From Bacteroidales bacterium (GTDB lineage Bacteria; Bacteroidota; Bacteroidia; Bacteroidales; ML635J-15), in NCBI GenBank assembly GCA_007130555.1, contig SLSH01000024.1, positions 1 through 5,320 on the forward strand: 5,320 nucleotides of DNA, read 5' to 3'. A program made the position numbers and the translations under genes. Shown here in pieces: positions 1 to 5,320 of the stretch. The notes under the pieces are model-generated. The model made no database searches and was not told the origin of the DNA. It was given only the letters and a program-made list of their open reading frames with translations. How positions within the stretch are numbered: position 1 is the first letter of the stretch; every line of letters starts with the position of its first letter.

Positions 1-37
1 ATCCCAAATATTTAAAGAATAAAGAAACACAATCCAT
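1..37 (-). CDS. Possible 5' end of a gene leaving the window, perhaps a xerC-like tyrosine recombinase
   Basis: An ATG at 37-35 on the minus strand opens a frame that stays open for 12 codons to the left edge and reads MDCVSLFFKYLG. The FFKYL stretch resembles the start of XerC/XerD-type recombinases, which often begin with a short leader and then F-(L/I)-x-Y-L before an E-K pair. It starts 115 bp after the rpsU stop, on the same strand. In many Bacteroidota rpsU is followed by a xerC-type gene and then a ribosome hibernation factor gene, which is the main reason for the suggestion. Twelve codons cannot prove a gene, no good promoter or Shine-Dalgarno sequence is visible before it, and an open run this short can arise by chance. 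If it is real, the product would act on DNA in the cytoplasm. Confidence 0.28.
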   Translation of the reverse strand, partial: MDCVSLFFKYLG

Positions 38-126
38 ATCAAACAATAGAATAGAAACTAAAAAATAATCATTTTTTACACAATCTCTGATTTATTATAT
101 ACGAAAAAAAGTGTTATTTGTTTCAA

Positions 127-161
127 TAAAAAAATAAACCTCTCCAAAAAATTTATTCTTC
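127..161 (-). terminator. Weak AT-only hairpin plus T-run after rpsU
   Basis: Read on the minus strand, AAGAATAAA (which includes the rpsU stop codon) can pair with TTTATTTTT, giving nine pairs with one G-T wobble. The 13-base loop contains GGAGAGG. A T-run follows directly. This could be a weak intrinsic terminator or attenuator between rpsU and whatever lies to the left. The stem has no G-C pairs, so its stability is doubtful. Confidence 0.25.
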
Positions 162-344
162 TTCTCTTTTAAGTTTTTGTATATAAACGGCATGTAACTT
201 TTGTTGTCGTTTTATAACTGAAGGTTTTTGAAAAGCCTGACGAGACCTTAGTTCTTTAATAACTCCTGTCTTTTCAAACTTTCTTTTAAAACGTTTTAAG
301 GCTCTGTCTATATGTTCTCCGTCTTTAACAGGTTCTATAAGCAT
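153..344 (-). CDS. rpsU: 30S ribosomal protein bS21
   Basis: The 63-residue product is a small, very basic protein of the 30S subunit platform, next to the 3' end of 16S rRNA. The family pattern is clear: an MLIEPVKDGE start, the basic helix RALKRFKRKFEKTGV (residues 14-28), the KELRSRQAF segment (30-38), KPS (40-42), and an acidic EEE end. The length matches Bacteroidota bS21. The frame is open further upstream to an ATG at 407, but that codon lies within the promoter core (397-427), so the ATG at 344-342 is the start. No Shine-Dalgarno sequence precedes it; the leader just before it reads ACTATAATAAA. In this phylum bS21 helps hide the anti-Shine-Dalgarno end of 16S rRNA. An aromatic residue near the C-terminus, Tyr54 as I recall from work in Flavobacterium, takes part, and Tyr54 is present here. 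The gene diverges from glmM. Confidence 0.96.
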   Translation of the reverse strand: MLIEPVKDGEHIDRALKRFKRKFEKTGVIKELRSRQAFQKPSVIKRQQKLHAVYIQKLKREEE

Positions 345-348
345 TTTA

Positions 349-384
349 TTATAGTTTAGTTTTTTGTAAAATATTAATTCCCAT
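349..384 (-). other. Possible 11-codon upstream ORF in the rpsU leader
   Basis: Inside the predicted rpsU leader an ATG at 384-382 opens a frame reading MGINILQKTKL and stops with TAA at 351-349, four bases before the rpsU ATG. It is in a different frame from rpsU. The spacing would allow translational coupling. In such AT-rich DNA a short frame can arise by chance, and no ribosome binding site is visible, so this is only a candidate leader peptide. Confidence 0.2.
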
Positions 385-396
385 TTTTTAAAACCG

Positions 397-427
397 CAAA
401 AGTACATATTATTCTTGTTTAATCAAA
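397..427 (-). promoter_or_regulatory. rpsU promoter (Bacteroidota -33/-7 type)
   Basis: On the minus strand TTTG (427-424) is followed after exactly 19 bases by TACTTTTG (404-397). This fits the Bacteroidota primary-sigma consensus TTTG / TAnnTTTG with a 19-21 base spacer in all fixed positions. Transcription should begin near 390, giving a leader of about 45 bases. It also excludes the upstream in-frame ATG at 407 as the rpsU start. Confidence 0.75.
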
Positions 428-467
428 ATATTTTTGAAGATTTTTATTTTACACATTAAAAAATGCT

Positions 468-475
468 TAAATTTG
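468..475 (+). promoter_or_regulatory. glmM promoter, -7 box
   Basis: TAAATTTG matches the Bacteroidota -7 consensus TAnnTTTG in every fixed position and lies 29 bases before the glmM ATG, giving a leader of roughly 20-25 bases. No TTTG stands at the right distance upstream; only the T-rich stretch at 441-450 is there, so the -33 half is weak. A second near match, TATCTTTA at 480-487, is a less likely alternative. Confidence 0.5.
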
Positions 476-504
476 CATTTATCTTTATAATTAAAAATTA
501 AAAA

Positions 505-1896
505 ATGCCACTAATAAAATCTATTTCAGGTATCAGAGGAACAATCGGAGGAAAAAACGGAGAAAACCTAACGCCATTAGATGTTGTGAAATTTTCTACT
601 GCATATGGTCTTTGGCTGAAAGAATACAATACTACTGACAAAAACAGTATTGTTATAGGCAGGGATGCAAGAATATCCGGTGAAATGGTTGAAAACATTG
701 TTGTTGCAACTTTACAGGCAATGGGATTTTCAATAATAAAAATCGGTCTGGCAACAACTCCTACCGTCGAATTTGCTGTCTTAAAAGAGAAAGCAGCAGG
801 AGGTATTATTATTACCGCAAGTCATAATCCGAAAAACTGGAATGCACTTAAACTATTAAACGATAAAGGAGAATTTTTGAATGACCAGGAAGGCAAAAGA
901 ATTCTTAAAATTGCCGAAACAGAAAATTACAAATACTCAACAATTGACGAAATAGGGGATGTAACTTGTATTGACAATTACGAAGATATACATATTGACG
1001 CAATTTTAAAATTACATTTGGTTGATATCGAAAAAATAAAAAATAAAAATTTTTCTGTTGCAATAGATTGTGTTAATTCCGTAGGAGGAATCGTTATTCC
1101 AAAATTATTAAAAAAACTCGGAGTAAGTAATATCATTGAATTATATTGTACTCCAAACGGCGATTTCCCTCATAATCCCGAGCCTCTTCCCGAAAATCTT
1201 AAAAAAATATCAAAAACTATAAATGAAAAAAAGGCAGATTTAGGCTTTGCGGTTGATCCTGACGTGGACAGACTTGCAATAATTTGTGAAGACGGCTCTA
1301 TGTTCGGAGAAGAATATACTTTGGTGGCTGTAGCAGATTATGTGCTTTCAAAAACTCCCGGGAATACGGTTTCAAATCTGTCATCAACAAGAGCCTTGAA
1401 AGATATTACCGAAAAATACGGACAAAAGTATTATGCAACTGCAGTAGGGGAAGTTAATGTTGTAACTAAAATGAAAGAAGTAAATGCAGTAATCGGAGGA
1501 GAAGGAAACGGAGGAGTAATTTATCCCGAATCACATTACGGAAGAGATGCTTTAGTAGGAATTGCCTTGTTTTTGTCGTTCCTGGCTGAAAAAAATATAA
1601 AAGTCAGCAATTTAAAAAAATCTTATCCACAATATTATATTTCAAAAAATAAAATAGAATTAGATGAAAACATTAATATGGATAATATTTTAAATTCTCT
1701 CAAAATAAAATACAATGACTGTCCTACTCATACAACAGACGGATTAAAAATAGAATTCCCTCAAAGCAAAGAATGGGTACATCTGAGAAAATCAAATACA
1801 GAGCCTATTATAAGAATATATGCCGAAAGTAATACTGAAAAAAACGCAGAACTATTGGCAAAAAAAATTATAGCTGAGATTTTGGAACTGCAATAA
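505..1896 (+). CDS. glmM: Phosphoglucosamine mutase (alpha-D-phosphohexomutase family)
   Basis: The 463-residue protein should convert glucosamine-6-phosphate to glucosamine-1-phosphate in the cytoplasm, on the route to UDP-GlcNAc for peptidoglycan and lipid A. All four phosphohexomutase domains show their signature: SGIRGTIGG near the N-terminus (residues 8-16); the active-site loop TASHNP (104-109), with Ser106 as the phosphorylated serine; the metal loop DPDVDR (251-256), with Asp251, Asp253 and Asp255; the sugar loop GEGNGG (332-337), with Glu333; and the phosphate-binding RKSNTEP (428-434). The length is normal for the family. The ATG at 505 sits at the end of an A-rich, Shine-Dalgarno-free leader, and SGIRGT falls where homologues have it. 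Bacteroidota proteins of this type are usually named GlmM, but the sugar loop differs from the GEQSGH of E. coli GlmM. Phosphomannomutase or phosphoglucomutase activity is therefore possible. No catalytic residue is missing. Confidence 0.9.
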   Translation: MPLIKSISGIRGTIGGKNGENLTPLDVVKFSTAYGLWLKEYNTTDKNSIVIGRDARISGEMVENIVVATLQAMGFSIIKIGLATTPTVEFAVLKEKAAGGIIITASHNPKNWNALKLLNDKGEFLNDQEGKRILKIAETENYKYSTIDEIGDVTCIDNYEDIHIDAILKLHLVDIEKIKNKNFSVAIDCVNSVGGIVIPKLLKKLGVSNIIELYCTPNGDFPHNPEPLPENLKKISKTINEKKADLGFAVDPDVDRLAIICEDGSMFGEEYTLVAVADYVLSKTPGNTVSNLSSTRALKDITEKYGQKYYATAVGEVNVVTKMKEVNAVIGGEGNGGVIYPESHYGRDALVGIALFLSFLAEKNIKVSNLKKSYPQYYISKNKIELDENINMDNILNSLKIKYNDCPTHTTDGLKIEFPQSKEWVHLRKSNTEPIIRIYAESNTEKNAELLAKKIIAEILELQ

Positions 1897-1912
1897 AAAT
1901 TTATTATATTTG
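1881..1912 (+). promoter_or_regulatory. Promoter of the small lipoprotein gene (Bacteroidota -33/-7 type)
   Basis: TTTG (1881-1884) is followed after 20 bases by TATATTTG (1905-1912), a full match to TTTG / TAnnTTTG with ideal spacing. The -33 box lies inside the last codons of glmM and the -7 box in the short spacer. The start should be near 1918, only about a dozen bases before the ATG at 1931. The lipoprotein gene can therefore be transcribed separately from glmM. Confidence 0.75.
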
Positions 1913-1930
1913 TCTTTAAACCGGAATATA

Positions 1931-2482
1931 ATGAAAATGAAGAAAAATAAAATATTTCTAACTACATTATTAATATTAATAGGATTATTTTTTCAAAAAT
2001 GTCAGGATGTCGAAGTTCTTTCGCCGATACCACGAATAGAATTTATTTCATTTGAGTTTGAAAAAGAGGTTGATATCTTAGGTAATGCCGGATTAATGGG
2101 AGAGTTGCGATTTTATTTTATTGACGGAGACGGAGACATCGGCTTTCATGAACATACAGATACAAGCAAACCGGAAGAAAAGACCGTGTTTATTGATAAA
2201 TATATAATGGAAAATAATGAATATGTTTTACAGGAACAAGACCCCGATAGTCCCGAAATGACATATAGAGTCCCTTATTTTTCCACATCCGGAAATAACA
2301 GAACACTTGAAGGAGAAATAATTGTCAGCGACATTAATATTCCTGCTCCTTACGGGGATTTTAATTCAAGTGTCTTTGATGATACGATAATGTATAAATT
2401 CTATATTAAAGACAGAGCCGGAAATATGAGTAATGTTGACAGTACGGGGTGTCTGGTTTTAAGAGATTTTATAAGAGAATGA
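1931..2482 (+). CDS. Small predicted lipoprotein with DGDGDIG motif, function unknown
   Basis: I recognise this 183-residue protein as a type of hypothetical lipoprotein common in Bacteroidota, but no function is known to me. It begins with basic residues (MKMKKNK), then a hydrophobic stretch (residues 8-21) and a single Cys24 in LFFQKC, which looks like a type II signal peptide. Lys at -1 of the cysteine is unusual for a lipobox. Acidic residues follow (CQDVEV), loosely like the surface-export signals of Bacteroidota lipoproteins. The mature part has IDGDGDIG (64-71), an Asp/Gly loop that could bind calcium. Near the C-terminus FYIKDRAGNMSN (157-168) suggests a beta-sandwich ending. I chose the ATG at 1931 because an upstream in-frame TTG at 1910 is part of the promoter -7 box; an ATG at 1937 is also possible. 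It follows glmM by 34 bases and converges on mltF. Confidence 0.8.
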   Translation: MKMKKNKIFLTTLLILIGLFFQKCQDVEVLSPIPRIEFISFEFEKEVDILGNAGLMGELRFYFIDGDGDIGFHEHTDTSKPEEKTVFIDKYIMENNEYVLQEQDPDSPEMTYRVPYFSTSGNNRTLEGEIIVSDINIPAPYGDFNSSVFDDTIMYKFYIKDRAGNMSNVDSTGCLVLRDFIRE

Positions 2483-2486
2483 AATT

Positions 2487-3929
2487 TTATTTGTCCGGAA
2501 TTACATTTTTATAATGCATATAACGGGCATAAATCTCATTTGCAAATACAACCCCATGAATACCGGGGAAATACCCGTTTCTGACAACTTCGTTATTATA
2601 ATATTTGGGGTTTGTTAAATTTATTAAATAATACTGAATTTTATCCCATAAAATAGGATTATCACCGTAGTATTCCGCTAATCTTATAGCATCCAAAACA
2701 TGTCCGTAGCCAATATTATAACCTGATAAAATTAATTTTATGCGTGTAATACTATCCGTAATGGTTTCATCAAGTTGACTATCTAAAAATCTGATATATC
2801 TTGCTCCTGCATGAATATGATCTTCAACTCCCGAACTGCTGTCTATCCCCAACTCCTCAGCCGTTCCCGGCATCAACTGCATAATCCCGAATGCTCCTGC
2901 CCAACTTATTGCATTAGGATTAAACCTTGATTCCTGATAAATTAAAGATGCCAAAAGTCTCCAGTCCCAATTAATTATGCCGCTGTATCTTTTAATTAAA
3001 TCATCATATTTACTTATTCTGCTACCCGAATTACCCGAATAGTATTTGCTGCTTAAATGAAGCTGTCTTCTGTCTTTATTATAATACTTATTTACTAAAA
3101 GACGATAAGTAATGGTGTTTTGAAAATCAACTAACCAGGAATCTAAAGTATTTAATAATATTTCAGACTCTTTTCTTACTGCCCATGCAAGATTATAAGG
3201 AAAACTAACAGATGTCTGAACATCTATATTTCTGTAAATCTGCTTGTTAAGTCTTGCGATGTCCTCATCTGTAATAGTATAATCAAAAACTCCTTCTGAA
3301 ACATATCTTATTATCTGTTCTTTATCCAAACTGTCAATTTCAACGATATATATGTTTCCTGCAATTTCATCGGAAATATTTCTTAATCTGGTTAAAGATG
3401 AGGAGCCTTGGGTAATATATATTGTTTTTTCGGCTAAATCGGTTTGATTACGTATTAAAGAGTTTTCAATCTGTCTGCTTGACATTTGCCAGTAATTATC
3501 CGGCATACGCTGTACCAAAACCTGCCTGGTACTTGCAATCGGCTCAGAAAAGTTATATAATTGTTTTCTATCCTTTGTTATTACAATAGGTTTTGCTAAA
3601 ATATCACACTTATTATTTAATAAATATTCTCCTGCCTTTTCCAGATCATTTTCAACAATTACCTTTAAATTAACATCTAAATATTTCGCAAATTGTTCTA
3701 ATAGTTCAAGCTGAAACCCCATAGGAGTTCCGCGATAAATAAAATAATCAATGTGATTTGTTGAAGTTAATGCAATTAAAGTATCCCTTTCTTTAATTTC
3801 GGGTAAATCCATTACAAAATCAACAGGACTATGTAAAGGATTTTTTCTGACAAATGAATAAATTAAAACTCCAAATAATACTATAATAGATAAAATAGTA
3901 ATAATTGTATAATATTTTAAACTTTTCAT
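2487..3929 (-). CDS. mltF: Membrane-bound lytic murein transglycosylase F-like protein (solute-binding domain plus SLT domain)
   Basis: The 480-residue protein should cleave the MurNAc-GlcNAc bond of peptidoglycan on the periplasmic side, forming 1,6-anhydro ends. Residues about 7-26 form one membrane segment; there is no lipobox cysteine, so it is probably anchored by this helix. Residues about 48-285 form a family 3 solute-binding domain (MGFQLELLEQFAKYL at 70-84, DILAKPIVITKDR at 109-121), with the TxxR pair Thr118/Arg121 that binds ligand in amino-acid-binding relatives. In MltF this module is a regulatory domain. Residues about 308-475 are the SLT transglycosylase domain: YQESRFNP (331-338) with catalytic Glu333, GAFGIMQLMPGTA (345-357), AGARYI (374-379), and GYNIGYGHVLDA (403-414). 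Length and domain order fit MltF. The ATG at 3929 directly precedes the membrane segment. The stop lies 4 bp from that of the convergent lipoprotein gene. Confidence 0.92.
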   Translation of the reverse strand: MKSLKYYTIITILSIIVLFGVLIYSFVRKNPLHSPVDFVMDLPEIKERDTLIALTSTNHIDYFIYRGTPMGFQLELLEQFAKYLDVNLKVIVENDLEKAGEYLLNNKCDILAKPIVITKDRKQLYNFSEPIASTRQVLVQRMPDNYWQMSSRQIENSLIRNQTDLAEKTIYITQGSSSLTRLRNISDEIAGNIYIVEIDSLDKEQIIRYVSEGVFDYTITDEDIARLNKQIYRNIDVQTSVSFPYNLAWAVRKESEILLNTLDSWLVDFQNTITYRLLVNKYYNKDRRQLHLSSKYYSGNSGSRISKYDDLIKRYSGIINWDWRLLASLIYQESRFNPNAISWAGAFGIMQLMPGTAEELGIDSSSGVEDHIHAGARYIRFLDSQLDETITDSITRIKLILSGYNIGYGHVLDAIRLAEYYGDNPILWDKIQYYLINLTNPKYYNNEVVRNGYFPGIHGVVFANEIYARYMHYKNVIPDK

Positions 3930-3934
3930 GCATA

Positions 3935-3965
3935 CAAGTTACGGAAAAAAAATGAATTTACCAAA
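3935..3965 (-). promoter_or_regulatory. Possible mltF promoter
   Basis: On the minus strand TTTG (3965-3962) is followed after 20 bases by TAACTTG (3941-3935), an imperfect version of TAnnTTTG that lacks one T. It ends only 5 bases before the mltF ATG, so the transcript would be nearly leaderless. An alternative -7 box, TTTATTTG at 3969-3962, has one mismatch and would leave a longer leader, but it has no TTTG at the right distance upstream. Confidence 0.35.
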
Positions 3966-4000
3966 TAAAATTTAAAAAAAATGGCTTAAATGAGGTCATA

Positions 4001-4059
4001 AAAAAATAAATCTGTTTTATTTTGCTGTAAATTCACAAAATAAAACAGATTTATTTTTT
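4001..4059 (-). terminator. Strong AT-rich terminator hairpin after the porin gene (perfect 24-bp arms)
   Basis: Positions 4001-4024 and 4036-4059 are perfect reverse complements (24 bp) around an 11-base loop. Each arm contains ATAAATCTG or its complement CAGATTTAT. Read on the minus strand the hairpin begins 38 bases after the porin stop and ends in a run of seven T, the form of a Rho-independent terminator. The plus strand also ends in six T, so it could stop transcription both ways. It also insulates mltF, whose start is about 70 bases further on, from porin transcription. Confidence 0.8.
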
Positions 4060-4097
4060 AAAGATTGGTATTTATAATATTAATCTGTGAGTTGTTT

Positions 4098-5320
4098 TTA
4101 ATTATAAAATTCCCAATTTATCCCGAAATTAATTGCAAAAGGATTGTCGGGAACATTTAACATCAGATACGTACCTCGTAACATAAACATCGTATTAAAA
4201 TTCGAAACACGAACAAATCCCCTTAATCTTTTAACCTGCACACAGATATGATAACTAAGCATATAATAATCGCCTGTCTTTTTTTGATTTTGCAGATAAT
4301 AAGCCCCCGTTGCAGGCATATAGGCATATCCGTAACTCCCCCCATGATAAATACCGCTTACTCCTGTCTGAAATATTGCAGCATTTTTAAACAGGGGAGT
4401 TTTGAAATATATTGAAGTATATGCAAGATATTGAGGCAGAGGCAAATAGCTTTTGTCATACACATATTGCCAACTGAATTGATTATCCCAGAAAAATTTT
4501 CCGAGATTAAATTTTTTATTTACAAAAACATCTGCAACAATATTAGAAGACTCTATTTGCTCGGGGAGTGCATGTTCATTAAATATTACATAATTATTTA
4601 AAAAATTAAGGTTCACTCCGAAATTTAAGTTGTATTTTTTTAGATATAAAGCCGATTTCCCGCCTATGTTAAGAATTTTATCAAAGTCATTTGACCAAAC
4701 AAAATGATTTGATTCATAATTATATAGTATTCTGTCAGGATCTTTAAAATTATAATTGAACAATGACCGGATACTAAGATTTTTTGAAAGTTTGTAATCA
4801 TGCATTACTTCAAGTCCCATATCAAATACCCCTGTTCCTGCAAAGCAATAATCGAAATTTGCCAATAAAAAATGTTTTTTGTTTTTAAATAACATATTAC
4901 CGCTCAGATAATGATATTTATAAAAATTATTTGTTAAATTATAGTTATAGTCAAAAAAATCATTTTTTATTCCGCCCATTAATTTTAGTTGAGTACTGTC
5001 ATCATCGGAATTAATAATATGATAATTTAAGAAAAATCCGTGTTCAAAATGCTTTAATCCTGTAGAATCATAAGTCATAAGACTATCTGTATATATATTT
5101 TGATAAAAATTACCCGGAATATCGGAATATATCCTGTAATATCTGTCTGCCTTAACACTCTGAATTACAGAGAATTTCCCTTTATAAATTTTACTTAAAA
5201 CGGTATCTTCTTCAATAAAAACAGTATCCAAAGAAAATTTTCCAAACCTATATTCATGATTATATTGAATTCCTATTTGAGAAATGGCATTTTGAGCATT
5301 CATCAGATTTACATCAACAT
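4098..5320 (-). CDS. Putative outer-membrane porin (Porin_10 type), 3' part only
   Basis: The frame is open at the right edge, and the ATG at 5303-5301 is internal: codons before it continue as VDVNL to the border. The gene therefore starts outside the window, and about 406 C-terminal residues are visible. The stretch AISQIGIQYNHEYRFGK, the following DTVFIEEDTV and the later FYQNIYTDSLMTYDSTGLKHF resemble the family of putative porins found widely in Bacteroidota, usually 600 residues or more. The rest is made of alternating, aromatic-rich short strands (for example GDYYMLSYHICVQVKR) with polar turns, ending in NFGINWEFYN, as expected for an outer-membrane beta barrel. Substrate is unknown. 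The signal peptide, if any, is outside the window. A strong hairpin terminator follows 38 bases after the stop, so mltF downstream is not expected to be co-transcribed. Confidence 0.8.
   Translation of the reverse strand, partial: VDVNLMNAQNAISQIGIQYNHEYRFGKFSLDTVFIEEDTVLSKIYKGKFSVIQSVKADRYYRIYSDIPGNFYQNIYTDSLMTYDSTGLKHFEHGFFLNYHIINSDDDSTQLKLMGGIKNDFFDYNYNLTNNFYKYHYLSGNMLFKNKKHFLLANFDYCFAGTGVFDMGLEVMHDYKLSKNLSIRSLFNYNFKDPDRILYNYESNHFVWSNDFDKILNIGGKSALYLKKYNLNFGVNLNFLNNYVIFNEHALPEQIESSNIVADVFVNKKFNLGKFFWDNQFSWQYVYDKSYLPLPQYLAYTSIYFKTPLFKNAAIFQTGVSGIYHGGSYGYAYMPATGAYYLQNQKKTGDYYMLSYHICVQVKRLRGFVRVSNFNTMFMLRGTYLMLNVPDNPFAINFGINWEFYN

Noticed and set aside
88..104. TATAAT-like hexamer on the minus strand in the left intergenic region
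   Set aside because: It resembles an E. coli -10 box, but this phylum uses TAnnTTTG, and such A/T hexamers are expected often by chance here.
105..146. Short frame from TTG after the GGAGAGG downstream of rpsU
   Set aside because: It gives about 16 codons with no family resemblance and stops before the left edge.
1..152. tRNA or other structured RNA gene downstream of rpsU
   Set aside because: No cloverleaf arms or GTTC-type T-loop are visible on either strand; the stretch is mostly A/T with runs.
345..407. N-terminal extension of bS21 by 21 residues from an in-frame ATG at 407
   Set aside because: The ATG lies within the predicted promoter core, the extension has no counterpart in the family, and bS21 of about 63 residues begins at the ATG at 344.
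498..698. 66-codon open frame on the minus strand
   Set aside because: It lies antisense to the conserved N-terminus of glmM, has no promoter, and resembles no family; it is a shadow frame.
3952..3975. Seven-codon plus-strand frame starting ATG AAT TTA between porin and mltF
   Set aside because: Too short, antisense to the mltF promoter region, and without any support.
5301..5303. ATG as the start of the porin gene
   Set aside because: The frame remains open upstream to the window edge, the visible protein lacks a signal peptide, and family members are much longer.

Overview
The window is AT-rich and looks like a chromosomal segment from a member of the Bacteroidota (Bacteroidetes). Four things point there. 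The protein families are typical of the phylum: a 63-residue bS21, the short-loop GlmM type, a putative porin of the Porin_10 kind, and a lipoprotein with a DGDGDIG motif. Three promoters match the phylum's primary sigma factor consensus (-33 TTTG, -7 TAnnTTTG). No start has a Shine-Dalgarno sequence; leaders are A/T-rich instead. I cannot place it below phylum level from this sequence alone.

Layout, left to right. On the minus strand, rpsU (ribosomal protein bS21) is followed towards the left edge by a short open frame that may be the first codons of a xerC-like recombinase gene. rpsU diverges from glmM (phosphoglucosamine mutase, plus strand) across a 160-bp spacer that carries a promoter for each gene. 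Thirty-four bases after glmM, a small lipoprotein gene begins behind its own promoter, whose -33 box lies inside the end of glmM. That gene converges, with only 4 bp between stop codons, on a minus-strand mltF-like gene for a membrane-bound lytic transglycosylase with a solute-binding domain. Upstream of mltF lies a perfect 24-bp inverted repeat that should terminate the next minus-strand gene. That gene is the 3' part of an outer-membrane porin running off the right edge.

Four of the genes share a cell-envelope theme. GlmM makes glucosamine-1-phosphate for UDP-GlcNAc, the precursor of peptidoglycan and LPS. MltF cleaves peptidoglycan. The lipoprotein and the porin belong to the envelope. They are not one operon: strands alternate and each has its own promoter or terminator, so a common pathway is inference only.

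I found no mobile element, CRISPR array, RNA gene or defence system, and no convincing new biological system. The points most worth a second look are the rpsU leader (no Shine-Dalgarno, a short upstream ORF, and a GGAGAGG just after the stop), the long palindrome, and the atypical lipobox of the small lipoprotein.
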